A DNA stretch of 43,984 nt from Hypsibius dujardini (Eukaryota; Tardigrada; Eutardigrada; Parachela; Hypsibiidae), in NCBI GenBank assembly GCA_001579985.1, contig LRSR01014065.1, positions 1-43,984 of the forward strand, in the 5' to 3' direction. The translations under genes were made by a program, and so were the position numbers. This document shows positions 23,793 to 35,000 of this stretch, piece after piece; position 1 is the first letter of the stretch; every line of letters starts with the position of its first letter. Below the pieces are notes generated by a model. It did no database searches and was not told the origin of the DNA. It saw only the letters and a list, made by a program, of their open reading frames with translations.

Positions 23793-24708
23793 TCAGTTTT
23801 TTCTTTTACGATGAACTTTCTTGGCCTTCTCCCGGGAACGCAATTGTTTCCGAGTGCCTCGCAGTCTTCCTTCATCGCCCTCAACTCGCCATCGCTTTCC
23901 ATTACCATCTCCGCGGCCGATAACTTCGCCTTTACGTCCATCATCGTCAATGTGCTCGGCAGAACCGTCTTCGGTCGATCCGCCAGTTTTCACTAATCGG
24001 TCCCCGTTGATGACGACGGGATGAATAGAGCTGACTGACCGGTTCAACTTTCCTGGAATCTTTGTGCTGTAATATTGTGATGCTCCTATTGATGTTACTA
24101 CTTGTTTGAGGATCGGTAGGGTAGATGTGACCGGAAGAGGAGCTGCGGTCGCACCATGTGTGAAACTCTCGGTGATGGAGATGATTCGCGTCCCATTGGG
24201 ACCGGTGTCGTAATAGAAGAACTGCTTGTGATAGTCGCCGGTGTTCGATTCGTTCAACTGTAGGTTGGTCGGATAAAGGTCTACGGTATTTAGTATTTGA
24301 TTTGAGGATCCTGTGAAACGAGAAAAAAATTAAACTTACGGTTTTGGAAATATACGTAGATGTCAAGGGCTATGCAATTTGGAGCTTGCCTGTTTTTGTT
24401 CCCGTTAAAGGTGGTTTCACAGCAAAATTGTTCATCTGCAATCGAACTGGCAATCCTAAATACAAAATAAATAAATAAATGGCGACTGTCATTCTTAAGG
24501 AAGAGTGATCTTATTCAACAAATTAGAACGAATGGGAGTTTGCGCACATCACGTCCATATTTACGACGAGTGCATTGCGATGGCGGGAAAACAGTTAGCA
24601 AACTTATGAAGAGAACATTTGCTCTCGGTAAAACTTACCGGTTGGTGTTAACGAGCCGGTGGCAATCCTAAACACCCAAAAAGAGACTATCCATTTTGTG
24701 AGGTCCAT
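23793..24708 (-). CDS. Small orphan secreted protein with a Cys cluster and charged tail
   Basis: Exons 24708-24639 (signal peptide, MDLTKWIVSFWVFRIATG), 24435-24340 and 24280-23793 join at phase 1 into 217 residues. Exon 2 encodes DEQFCCETTFNG...APNC followed by a hydrophobic strand (IALDIYVYFQN). The middle contains FFYYDTGPNGTRIISITES; the last 60 residues are Gly/Asp/Glu/Arg/Lys-rich and end in a basic cluster. Exon 3 could instead start at 24310, giving 227 residues but an intron of only 29 nt; the 59-nt intron is preferred and contains a TACTAAAT branch-like motif. I recognise no family. Confidence 0.6.
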
Positions 24709-25546
24709 GTCTGAGTGATACACATGGATTACAGACGTTAGGTGTGAATTGCAAAAATTTATTTACGAACCAATAACTAATACCACAAAGAAAGATTTAA
24801 TTAAATCAGCGTGCTATGAAAAGTGTTCATTTTTGAAGGTAACTTCTGAGAATGTCTGGTCTCCGTGGTGGACGATGTCACGTGCACCAGTAACGGGCTT
24901 GTACATTTTTCTTCGAATTCCGCAAGAACTTAGCGCCTTTATTATGGCAGTATTGCACAGCTGTGCATGTCGCGGTAGCACAATTTATTTAAAACACAAG
25001 GGAAGTATAAATTTAAGTGTACGGTAAATGTGGATTTTAAATTTCGATGGATATCGAAAATTTCCCTGCAATTTGGAGACCCTACCGCAGTGCTACGCTT
25101 CAGGAAAGACAGCCCCAGTTGATGAATTGATTGCCTCAGTACATGAAAACATCGCGGCAACCTTGTCTTGTAACTTAACTCGACTCTAAGTATTCTTCAA
25201 TTTTATCTTCAGAAAGCAGAAATCTGTCGGCAGCCCAGGCATGAATAGACAAAAGTAGACAGGAAAACTCCCACATGCAATATATCTTTTACTCACGTTG
25301 CACGAGTATGATATATCATATGTAGTCGTGTCTCTGTCGTGCCTATACCACTTTAGATAGATCCTTGTTCGGTCATATACAGTAGAGACGCGCGAGAAAT
25401 GCTCCGGGTCGTTATAAGCAAGCTCATTAGGGAATAAGCGGTGCCTCGATAACCCGGAAATTCCGACCTGCCCTTAAAACATCACGCTTTTCATCTTAGG
25501 GGCATGACCGGTACCTATCAATTTACACGTACAATGCATTTACATG
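24709..25546. other. Divergent intergenic region
   Basis: This lies between the complement-strand orphan gene and the plus-strand GPCR. Open frames here (24749-25027 and 24942-25160) show no coding character. A 14-bp palindrome TATGATATATCATA lies near 25310. Confidence 0.4.
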
Positions 25547-25578
25547 TACCGGTATATACCGGTAATTAGATATAAAAG
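25547..25578 (+). promoter_or_regulatory. Probable GPCR promoter: 18-bp palindrome plus TATA box
   Basis: TATAAAAG at 25571-25578 is followed about 25 nt later by a pyrimidine/A stretch suitable for initiation (around 25600), some 400 nt before the GPCR start codon. Seven bases upstream of the box lies a perfect palindrome, TACCGGTATATACCGGTA (25547-25564), holding two ACCGGT cores; a third ACCGGT occurs at about 25507. The core resembles the AACCGGTT site of Grainyhead-type factors, which is only a resemblance. Confidence 0.45.
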
Positions 25579-25998
25579 GGGGAAAAGTATCATTAAATTC
25601 TCCAATTACAAACACTGCACACTTCCAGGCCTTCCATGTCCGATTTAACGAGAAGGTATGCTCCGCTGTACCACAATCCACAATTTGCTTTGCTAAGCAG
25701 AATCATGCTTCCCTTCGCACCAGGACAATTTCGAGAAGGGATCGGTTGTGAAAATAGCCGTCCACGTGGAGTTAATCACCAGCCCGAGATTAAATTGAGC
25801 GGAAACAGTAAGCGGCAAACACTTATGATACAGATTTGTTGCCTGAAAATATTCAAATTGAATGCATCAGTGAATTATCACATGAAGGAGTGGTATGGCT
25901 TAACCGATCTTGCGTTCCTTTGTCAGGTGTTGTATATAATCCATGTGACACCATCGGGTATCATTGCTTAAATGTGTGTGGTATACGACTGACTGAAA

Positions 25999-27361
25999 AT
26001 GAATGATAATAATAGTTCCTACAAAAACCTTTCAAATATTTTCACAAATCAAACAAATCAAACGTCAACATCAACATGGCGTTTAATCGGACCAGATTGG
26101 ACCTTTATCCCCATTTTCTATATTTTCATTATCATTTCTGCCCTCCTGACCAATGGGGCCTTCATGCTAGCCTTCATCCTCCGGAGCCACCTCCGCACCT
26201 CCTTCAACATCTATTTGATGAATTTGGCAACGGCCAACTTCCTTTACGCCCTAATTCAAAACCCGCCCGACGTCATCAACCACCTCTACAACGGATGGTT
26301 CCTCGGCTCCTTCTACTGTTCCGTCCTAATCTTCGGGCTGTACATCTTCGAGGCGGGAATCCGTAACTGTCACATCCTCATTTCACTCAACCGGATCTGG
26401 GCGGTTTTTTGGCCACATTCCTACCGAACTTATCATAAAAAACGCGTCGCCTGCCTGCTGTGCCTCGCAGGTGCAGTATATCAAGTTCCAAGAAATTTAA
26501 AAGGCCCTTGTAATTTATGTTTAATTTTCAGAGTATCTCTATAACCTTATTATAATTATAATGTTATATCTAAAATTAAATACCGCTTGTTAGGCCATTT
26601 AAAATATGTTTAAAATATATTTGTAGGCACTGCTGATATAGGCAATTCTTGTCACATTAAGCTTGAACTCTTGACTGAAAGAACAACCCCCATTTAAACT
26701 GCCTATATTTCCTATTCCATACCCAGGTTGGGTGGAGGTGCAGTTCATCATTTTGCCGGGGTACATTCTGGACGCCATGTACTATCGCAGCACCGCGATT
26801 GGGGCATCCTGCGGGTTGAACGCCATGGCGCAGTGGGAGTGGTCGGTGGCGATCCAGTTCACGGTCTACAATATGGGGCTCTATCTTATGTGGATTTCGT
26901 ACCCGATAATCTGGTACAAAAGGCGACAGCGACAACGGAACCAAATCGTCCCATCTCGACAGGCGGCACAATCAAGCCAGGGAACAGGCGCTCGGTCTGT
27001 TCGTTCGGTGCGAACAAACCAAGACGCAACAGACAACGACACTGTGGATGACGAAGAGGAAACTGCGAAGACAACTCGCTCCGGTAATCAAAGCGGACCT
27101 CTCGCTAAGAAAACCTCCTCGAAGGCCTTTACCATTCTGACAGTTTTGACTATCAGCGTGACGGTTTGTTGGACGCCAATATTGTGTTACTACACAATCA
27201 CGCTTTGGATGCCGGTAAACAACCCGATACTACTGGAAGTTGGGACGGTATTGTTTGCACTACAGTCTGTGCTGGATCCGGTTCTCTTCATCATCGCGCT
27301 GCCGGATTTACGGGACACTTTTAGGGGAGCCTTTCGTGCGGCCTTGCGGTTGGGTCGATAA
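25999..27361 (+). CDS. Orphan class A (rhodopsin-like) G-protein-coupled receptor
   Basis: Two exons, 25999-26470 and 26727-27361, join at phase 1 (CLAG-GWVEV, within helix 4) to give 368 residues. The N terminus carries four or more N-glycosylation sites (NSS, NLS, NQT, NQT). Seven hydrophobic helices are visible: helix 1 (residues about 35-60, with NGAFML), helix 2 (with NLATANFLYAL), helix 3 after the Cys of FYCSV, helices 4 and 5, helix 6 with CWTP, helix 7 with DPVLF. The extracellular loop 2 cysteine is in IGASCGL. The DRY position reads NRI and NPxxY reads DPVLF, so both switches are altered. Loop 3 is long, acidic and Ser/Thr-rich. An AATAAA at 27619-27624 could end the transcript. 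The ligand cannot be inferred. Confidence 0.85.
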
Positions 27362-29373
27362 TTTCCTGAAAATGATATAGTGGAAACCTGTCATATATAG
27401 CCAGACCATTTTAGCGTCGGGTCAATTTGTGCAATTATCCAGGCATATGGTCCCATTAAACATAGCAGTCTGGTGTACTTCGGTCTGCACGGTTCAGTTT
27501 CGACCAATGGCGAATTGAGATCAGCTGGGGGTGGCTAAATAACTGCCAATCCCTCGGACGCGCAGAGTGTAAATTATGTAATGTACAGAGGGTCCGCCAG
27601 CAAAGTGGGGACAGTTTCAATAAAACAACAACAACGTAGCCCGACGCGTTACCCGCATCAGTCTCAAAATGACCGCGGATGCATCGCATGATCTTATTAG
27701 TCAACAAATAAAGAAAGGAAAGCCATAAAACCCTAAAAAACTGAAACATCAGACAAAATTGAAACATCAGACTTGACCAAAATCCATCCTTGATCTTGCA
27801 GAACGCGAGTCTCAATCAATACACCAGGGTGCTTTTTCTTTGCTTAACTTTGCACAGCAACAAAGAACCATATTGTTAAAATGACTTCCTCCTACTCATT
27901 GAAACAATCAGGGAAAAGATTGCATAAAAATAACAAACTTAGCTAAAAAATTTTGCCCCCCCCCACACCAGAAAAATAGCGGGGGTGGGGTGGAGTTAAG
28001 TAATCTCGGTCGCCGGGGACAACCATCTTGCCGGTCCTACGGTGAGCATCCCCTAGCAGACGACGGCCTATGCGATTGTTGCATGAAGTCGTTTAGGGGC
28101 CTGACAAGTCCGAGTCTTGTCGCCTCATGGTAGGGCTAAGGGATGAGCATAGGGGCGAGATGGTTGTTTTTTCAAAATCGAGTTTGAAATTCTGGCTATT
28201 ATCTCTGATAACTTTGATACTTGTGGGGTTGTAAGGTCTGATTTTCAAGGGTCCACCAAGGTTTAAAAATGTTAAACACTTCATTTTATCAATCAAATTT
28301 GGGATTTATTGTGATGCACTATAAGACCATTATTAAAAAAGACAAATGGGAGCTTAAAGACGTTCAAGGATAGGCCAAATTCGATAAAAAATTTAGTTTT
28401 TGAAAACCTCAAAAACCCAAGATGCGATTGGAAATGAGACCCCGCGTTTAAACTAGTTTAAAAATGTTTTGGAATAATATGCCTAGTTTCGTGTCAATTT
28501 TGAAGAAAACTGCGTTTTGCCCCTTGCCCGCTTCTCGTCTACCATGAGGGGTCCTAGTCCGACTCGTCAATACCCCAAATGAGCCCCTGAATGGGTGCAA
28601 GATATCCCTCCTAACTATCATAGCATTCTTTCTATTGCTCGAAGCGTCATACGAAGTAAGAGTTTCTGTCGGAAGAATTTAGTAGCGAAGTGGTAAACTC
28701 GATCTTTTCATTTATGATTAAATACTAGCCAGTTTATGGGAAATGAGGCCGAAAGCAAAGTTTTCCCACCTTTCGGTTTGTGCTCTTTATTTATCGCTCA
28801 AGGGACGGGGAAGGAGACTGTCTACTGACTGCATGTAATGAAGCATATTTCATGATGCCTGCAAGCATGGAGGTTCGGGAACGAGCATTGCTATGACTGA
28901 AATATTGCGATATTTAAGGGTATTCCATCCAGGGAGAGGATAAACACAATATAATACTACTGAATAATGCGCGTAGAGCACATGAACTAAATTGAGGTGG
29001 TTTAAACCTTCGAACCGTGATAGTCAACAGCATCAATAGGTTTAATCTGGAACGATAAGACAGCATTGGGAGTTCGTTTGAAATGGGTTGCTCGAATTTA
29101 TCAGGTGTGATACACTCCATGTCCAACTGCTTCACTGACCCCGTTTTATATGTCAGTGCAGGAAGTGCAAGGCTACTGCCGACGCTCGCGTTCTGTTTCG
29201 CGTGGAAAACAACTCTGATACGATTCTTAAGTCATTGCTCTTCGTGCTGGACATGTTCTTCCCACCTAACTGTTCCCATTTCTTTCTGGCAGTCACTGTA
29301 ATGTAATTTTAATTGACTCCTCCGCCATTTGAGCAGGACGTGCTTTTACGTTATGTTGTGGTACACTCACAAG
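27362..29373. other. Gene-poor region after the GPCR
   Basis: Contains the GPCR polyadenylation signal at 27619-27624, a C-run/G-run inverted pair near 27955-28000 and the element at 28095-28588. No exon with both coding character and splice sites was found. Confidence 0.5.
28095..28588. mobile_element. Inverted-repeat element family B, copy 2
   Basis: This 494-bp segment begins AGGGGCCTGACAAGTCC and ends in an inverted counterpart (...ACGAGTCGGACTAGGACC... on the complement, closing with AGCCCCT). The two ends share GAGTC(T/G) and CCTCATGGTAG in inverted order over about 45 bp. The interior matches 7133-7642 in order, for example TTTTTGAAAA, GTTTAAAAATG, AATTTTGAA and GAGGGGTCCT. It is non-coding. 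Confidence 0.7.
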
Positions 29374-29480
29374 ATGTGGGTCGGGATTTTTCTATCGATC
29401 GGTGAGTAACGCAATCAGCTTTGAATTGGTTTGAATTTGATGTGTTTTTTTAGATCTGCCATTCTGGTCTATTGCTGCGT
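29374..29480 (+). CDS. Possible signal-peptide exons of the lectin receptor
   Basis: An ATG at 29374 opens 28 nt ending at a donor (G|GTGAGT, phase 1). After a 52-nt intron with a T-rich acceptor, 29454-29480 continues in frame; together they encode MWVGIFLSIDLPFWSIAA, a plausible signal peptide. A phase-1 donor GTGTAA would join to the exon at 32001; a stronger donor two bases later gives the wrong phase. The join would span about 2.5 kb, so this is tentative. Confidence 0.3.
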
Positions 29481-30258
29481 GTGTAAGAACAGCTGCAAGT
29501 CCAGTTACTGCGTACACTAGTTGTGATGGGCTACCAATACGGCATTCTGCATTTGTAAATCTTGCCACTTGAAACCGAATAGAGCAGGTCATGTGGGCGT
29601 GTAATTCAGTGTTGCTCCCACGTAAGCAAAATCAAATTCCAAGCTATACTTTTCACTAAAGAGGTTTCGCAAACCGATATAACTCAATCTAATATAACAA
29701 AAGGCATACGTTATGTATGTTCCCTATAGCTATATATAAGAAATTTCTGTTTTCGCAAACTGACTAAGATAGCTATAACGCATTGGGTGTAGCGTTGATT
29801 GATTGATTTTGCCGGACCAAAAGGACTTTGACAACTTTGTTGATTCTATGTTTTCCATTTTATTTGATTCACCACGGCTAAATTATAGACAATTTTTCAT
29901 AGATCTAAAATTTTCTTGCATAAAGTACAGCAAAACAGTTTTTATTTAGGCCAAAAATGCCAGGGAGCACAGTGAGGGATGAAGAAACTGGGTCCTGATC
30001 TTCCGCGACAGATGTGTGCATTTTCAAGTTACCTAAACTCCTTCCGATTAATCGGAAAGATGCGCCCTGGTCCAAAATATTTTTAAGTTAAGATTGGCAA
30101 CTTCTGGGAATTAAAATTACTTAAAAACGGCTCAAAAGAATTAAAAGATTCCACAATGTCGAGCTCGTATACAACTTGCGTAGAAATGGAAAACTATGCA
30201 AGATGTATACGAAAATGAACATAGCATTTGGAAAACGGTAGCACGCGTAGCTAAAAAG

Positions 30259-30267
30259 TTATGTTTA
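30259..30267. repeat. Target-site duplication, left copy
   Basis: TTATGTTTA, identical to 31132-31140, directly abutting the inverted-repeat element. Confidence 0.85.
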
Positions 30268-31131
30268 GGAGAGGGCTATGCTCCCAACCCTACACAACCT
30301 TTTGCTATGCTCACAACCCACACAACCTTTTTAATTATCAATTGCTATGTACACAACCTTTTTCGCAAATTGTTGAACACAACCTTTTGCTATGTACACA
30401 ACCTTTTCCCGGCCTTTGTCCTCAATCAGTTTTCTGCAACAATTCGGTTGGCTCCAAGTCGACTGTGAAGCTCTCTGGACGGTTTTAGAGGCTCCGCCTG
30501 ATCTAGTGAACATGAGATTTTGAATATCGGAAAAACTATTTGACCCAACATAATACCTTATATTTTTTTGCTGTAGGCTATATAAAATTTCTAAATCCTT
30601 ATATAAAATTATAGATCCTTATAAATTTTAATGTGAAAATATATATATACTGATAAAATTTGAACGTTTTTTGTAAGGTCTTATAAGTGCTTTTAATTTG
30701 TAAGACCGGGCTCTAACAATTATTATACATTTTTATCAGGAAAAGGTGACCGGTGGTCAATTGGCACGGCAACATATATAGAAAAAAACGAAATCCTCAA
30801 ATTGCTGCCACTGAATGTTGTTTTTAGGTTTGACCAATAGGAAAAATGCTTAGGTACTGACCGTCAATTATTATTATTCTTTCACGGGAAACCAGTAATC
30901 ACGTTATGATCCCCTGTATACTTTCTACTAAATAAAGACACTTCTCCTGATCACTATTGCAACCAAAAGTATATAAAAAATAATCCTCCGGAAAAGGTTG
31001 TGTACATAGTTAAAGGTTGTGTCCAACAATTAGCGAAAAAGGTTGTGTACATAGCAATTGATAACTAAAAAGGTTGTGTAGGTTGTGAGCATAGCGAAAG
31101 GTTGTGTAAGGTTGTGGGCATAGCTCTCTCC
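30268..31131. mobile_element. 864-bp non-autonomous transposon with long inverted repeats and 9-bp target duplication
   Basis: Arms of about 144 bp (30268-30412 and about 30988-31131) are inverted copies of very high identity and begin GGAGAGGGCTATGC / GGAGAGAGCTATGC. Each arm contains several copies of a GCTATGYACACAACCTTTT-like unit. The element is flanked by perfect direct repeats TTATGTTTA (30259-30267 and 31132-31140). The 576-bp centre is AT-rich with no useful open frame. A 9-bp duplication with long terminal repeats is typical of Mutator-like elements, though other superfamilies also make 8-9-bp duplications. Confidence 0.85.
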
Positions 31132-31140
31132 TTATGTTTA
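31132..31140. repeat. Target-site duplication, right copy
   Basis: TTATGTTTA, identical to 30259-30267. Confidence 0.85.
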
Positions 31141-32000
31141 TGTCTGTTCGAGTCCTTATGTTGGCAGGCCAAATCTCTTTACTGTCGAATACCCCCAAAA
31201 ACCATTTCGATATAAGCCTGTTTTTGGGTAATTACTAGTAGTTGTGCAGTGGGCAAGGTCCACTTCATTCCAAGGCGTTCTTCATTCCTCACAAGTCAAG
31301 GCGAGGGTATAACAGAAGTAGATAGCCGTGCGGTGTTTGTTCGACTGAGCAGCTGAGCCTCTGACTATTGTTCTAAAACTGATTGAAACAGAGCTCGTAG
31401 TCGCGTTATCATAGCTAATTTTAGAAATTAAATCTCCTCTGGTGAGAGATAACCTGTCCTCGTTAAGAAATATCAACCTTCTGAATTTCAGCGGAATTGG
31501 TTGTTCAGAATAAATCATATACTTCACGTGACCTAATTGATGATTGCCCATGCCTTTGGGATGAGATGTTTCTGATACTTTTAGGGGGTGGACAAATTCC
31601 TCCCGGTTATCTACCCCGCAAACGTCTGAGACTCTGGGGGGGGGGGTTCGAAAAATAACGGATCCACCAAAATTCAGTTTAAAATTTGGCCTATTGTTCC
31701 TGATAATTTAGTCTGCGCGTTGATTTCGAATGAAATCTGCGATTTCAAAACATTTTCAGAAACTTAATTTTGGAAAATTCAGACATTTTTCAATGTTTCT
31801 AACCTTCCATTTTTAGTCATTATACATAGCTTCTCTTGACCCAAGAAAATCACTCAAGCGCGCTTGGTGATTTCGAGTCGTTAAGTTGCACGTAGCCGTC
31901 TTCTTAATCCAAGAAATGTGGCTTGTGCGGTATTTCGGTAACATCAGATTGAGACCTTTTCTGATGAAAATGGAACTATAAATGCTCCTCCCTTTTTCAG
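31141..32000. other. Region before the first lectin exon
   Basis: No exon seen. The part around 31590-31810 has TTTGGCCTATTGTTCCTGAT and neighbouring motifs seen in family B elements, suggesting a half copy without clear ends. Confidence 0.35.
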
Positions 32001-32093
32001 TGCATATGCTACACGCTAACGATATTTTGAAGGAAATTCATTTAGCTGCGGAAGAAGTAACAACGATTTTTAGTTCAACGACAACGGCCAATG
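32001..32093 (+). other. First lectin exon found (N-terminal linker)
   Basis: This 93-nt exon follows a T-rich acceptor and ends TTTAN-G at a phase-1 donor, exactly as the exon ending at 36039 does. It joins in frame to 32344. Because it starts at phase 1 and lacks a signal peptide, an upstream exon is expected. Confidence 0.55.
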
Positions 32094-35000
32094 GTAAAAT
32101 TCTTTTAACGGTTTGATCTACGTGTCTATGTCTGTGTCCCTGCCTTTGCCCCTGTTTGTGTCTCTGTCTGTATCTATGTCTATGTCTGGGTTCGCATCTG
32201 TGTCTGTGTATTTGTTTTTATCCGTGTATGCGTCTGTACCCATATGTCTGACCGTGGCTACAAGTATCCCGCCTTCGTGTGAGGTTCATCGGTAATGCTG
32301 TACATCATGGGAGTATTAATTGGACTTTTCCATCCATTCCTAGCGACATGTGGTGCTAGCAATGCCGGTGAATGGTTTTACAACCCTCTGACGGACACCT
32401 GCTTCTTCATATCAATCAACCAAATGTACTGGGACGATGCTGAGCGAGATTGCAACAGTCGGGCTTCCCAATTGGCCTCGGTGACCGTCGACGACAATGC
32501 CTTCCTGCTCGATATTATTAAGCGACAAACTATACGCGATACCCTGTACTGGATCGGACTGCGACTGACTAATCCGTCGCTACTAACACATCACTGGATC
32601 GACGGCAATTTGGAAAATGTGTTTCGTAATTGGAACCGGGATGAGCCCAACCCAAAGGGAGTTCAGGCCTGCACTTTGATTAGTAATATAGAAGGATTCT
32701 GGCTGGACGATTATTGTCACGGAGTAAGGCCGTACCGTTACATCTGTAAAAAATCCAAAGCACCACTGATACCTGTAACAACCGTCGCGCCTGAATTGGT
32801 CGAAACATGGGGATGTCCTTCGACCTGTGTGAACTGCGTACGGTTCGGAGATTCCTGCTACTATATTTCTCCACGTGGAGTGCAGGTCACTTGGGACGAA
32901 GCGCGCAATGCCTGCCGCGCCATCAATCCCAATCCGACCGATCAAGGAGGACATTCGGATTTAGTGTCAATTCACGATCAATTAGAGAATGACTTTCTCT
33001 TCGCTCAAATGGGGCTTCATGATCGACAGAATCGTTGGATCGGGCTGCATGAGGATTGGCAAAAGTCGGTCTTCTACTGGAGCGATCAAACTCCCTTCAA
33101 CTTCAACTTTTGGGAACAGCATGAGCCCCTGACAACTTTTGAGGTGCGTAAGTGAATCATTCGAAATTCAGGATAATTCTGAGTAAGTTACTGTGTAGTT
33201 CTAGTTTTTGCTGATTTGTATTATAAATGTGCAGCAGCGTGCAGATTGACGGACCTGTCATTTCATTCATTGCAGCCCGAGTGTATCCTGATTGTGTCCG
33301 GAATATGGCTGGGCGCTGGTGAGGGCCGTTGGAATGACATCAGTTGCCAAGCTAAGCAAGGATACATATGCAAAATGAAAAAAGGTAACTATACAATGAT
33401 GAAGAGTATATAAATGCAAATTGCACGACCACGTTGTTCGCGTAGCTTGCTGTGTCTGTGTCTGTGCCTTGAGTATTTGAAAGTCAAGACTACCGCAATC
33501 TTCATCATCGTTATAGACCGATCGGTGACTGTGCCAGTTGTGGAGGTAGACCGACGTTGTGATCCCAATTTCGAGTATATTGACGGGGCTTGCTTCGGCG
33601 TCTTTCCGGCTAGCTCTTGCGAATTTATTCAACCCGGATCTCGGCTTGCCACCGTAACCAACATCCACGAAAATGTCTTTATCCGCCTTTTGTTGGCCAA
33701 GTTGCAACGTACCAGTAACATCCTTGACGCTGACGTCAGAGCTCTGATCGGTGGCATCAGATCAGACAGTGGACGTCTGTCCTGGCAAAGCGGCTGCTAC
33801 CCGAGCTACAACAACATTCGCAGCTTCTATAGCGACCCGGCAAAGCTAGACACTTGTGTCTACATGAATTATACCGGAGAATGGTATACCAAGTCCTGCA
33901 CAGACACAAGCCCGCACACAAAGCATCAATATGTGGTTTGTGAAAAGCGACAAGGTACAAGCGGGTTCCTTTTTTGTTTAGCAAATAATTCATTAATAGT
34001 TCGTTGATTAATTAAGTTTAATTACATAACAAATTGATAGATCAGCTATATATAATTGAAAAATATATTAGATAATTATTAAATAAATAAACAAATTTGC
34101 GAAGGAAGGAACCGATAAAACGTTAGTTGAAAACCGATTTGTAACTAGCATGGACAAGGAAATATTTTGAGCTATTTCTGTTTAGTTGAATGCTCAAAGC
34201 TGATTCCTACTAACAACGGCACATGCCCAGACGGATTTGACGATCCGTGCCATGACTACTGCTACAAAATCAGCCACTCGTCTTCGGGCTCTCCAAGAGG
34301 GTCTCCGGTTAATCTTACAACCGCTAGAACAACGTGCAGTAACCTGGGTGGCAGCCTTGTGGCCATACGAAATGAGGACGATCAGAATTGTATTGGGAAG
34401 TACATTGAGAGCGCAACGGTCAATTTGTGGTTGGGACTGTACGAAAAGACGGGAAATGTCAACGGAAATCTACTATGGGCATGGTCGGACGGCACCATTG
34501 CCAATTACGACCACTGGAATGCAGGTGTGAATTGTTACGTTATTTCCTAAAAATGTCCTCATTCAAAATGACTGTGTACGGTGTCCGAGCACGTAAACCG
34601 GATAACAGAAGCATGACAAAAAAGTGCGACCTTTTAGGTGAACCCAGTGATATGCATGTCACTGGACCCGACCGGGAGGAATGTGCTGAAATTATGTCCA
34701 ACGGTTTTTGGAACAACGTCCCTTGTTACGGCGATCGCGGATATATTTGCGAAAAACTGAAGATAGACGAAACGACGGCCATTCCATTAAGCTGCCCCAA
34801 CGGATGGACTACCCCCAATGAGAATTCACAGAATTGCTATAAAGTAAGACTCATAACATCTGTCGGTCACTAATATTAAAGGAAACTGCTAAGTCACTCA
34901 GTTTGACCCCCTTTAATTCGCACCTAGTTTTACTATGACATCCCCTTTTCAACTTGCATTAGTTAATCGTTGATTTATTTACACTGGTGTGAAAAATCTT

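Noticed and set aside
25636-25971. 111-codon frame just before the GPCR
   Set aside because: It may be an upstream open frame in the 5' leader, but it has no domain and is out of frame with the receptor; not supportable as a gene.
30196-30488. Plus-strand frames with repeated Asn/Pro/Phe units
   Set aside because: They are translations of the subrepeats in the transposon arm.
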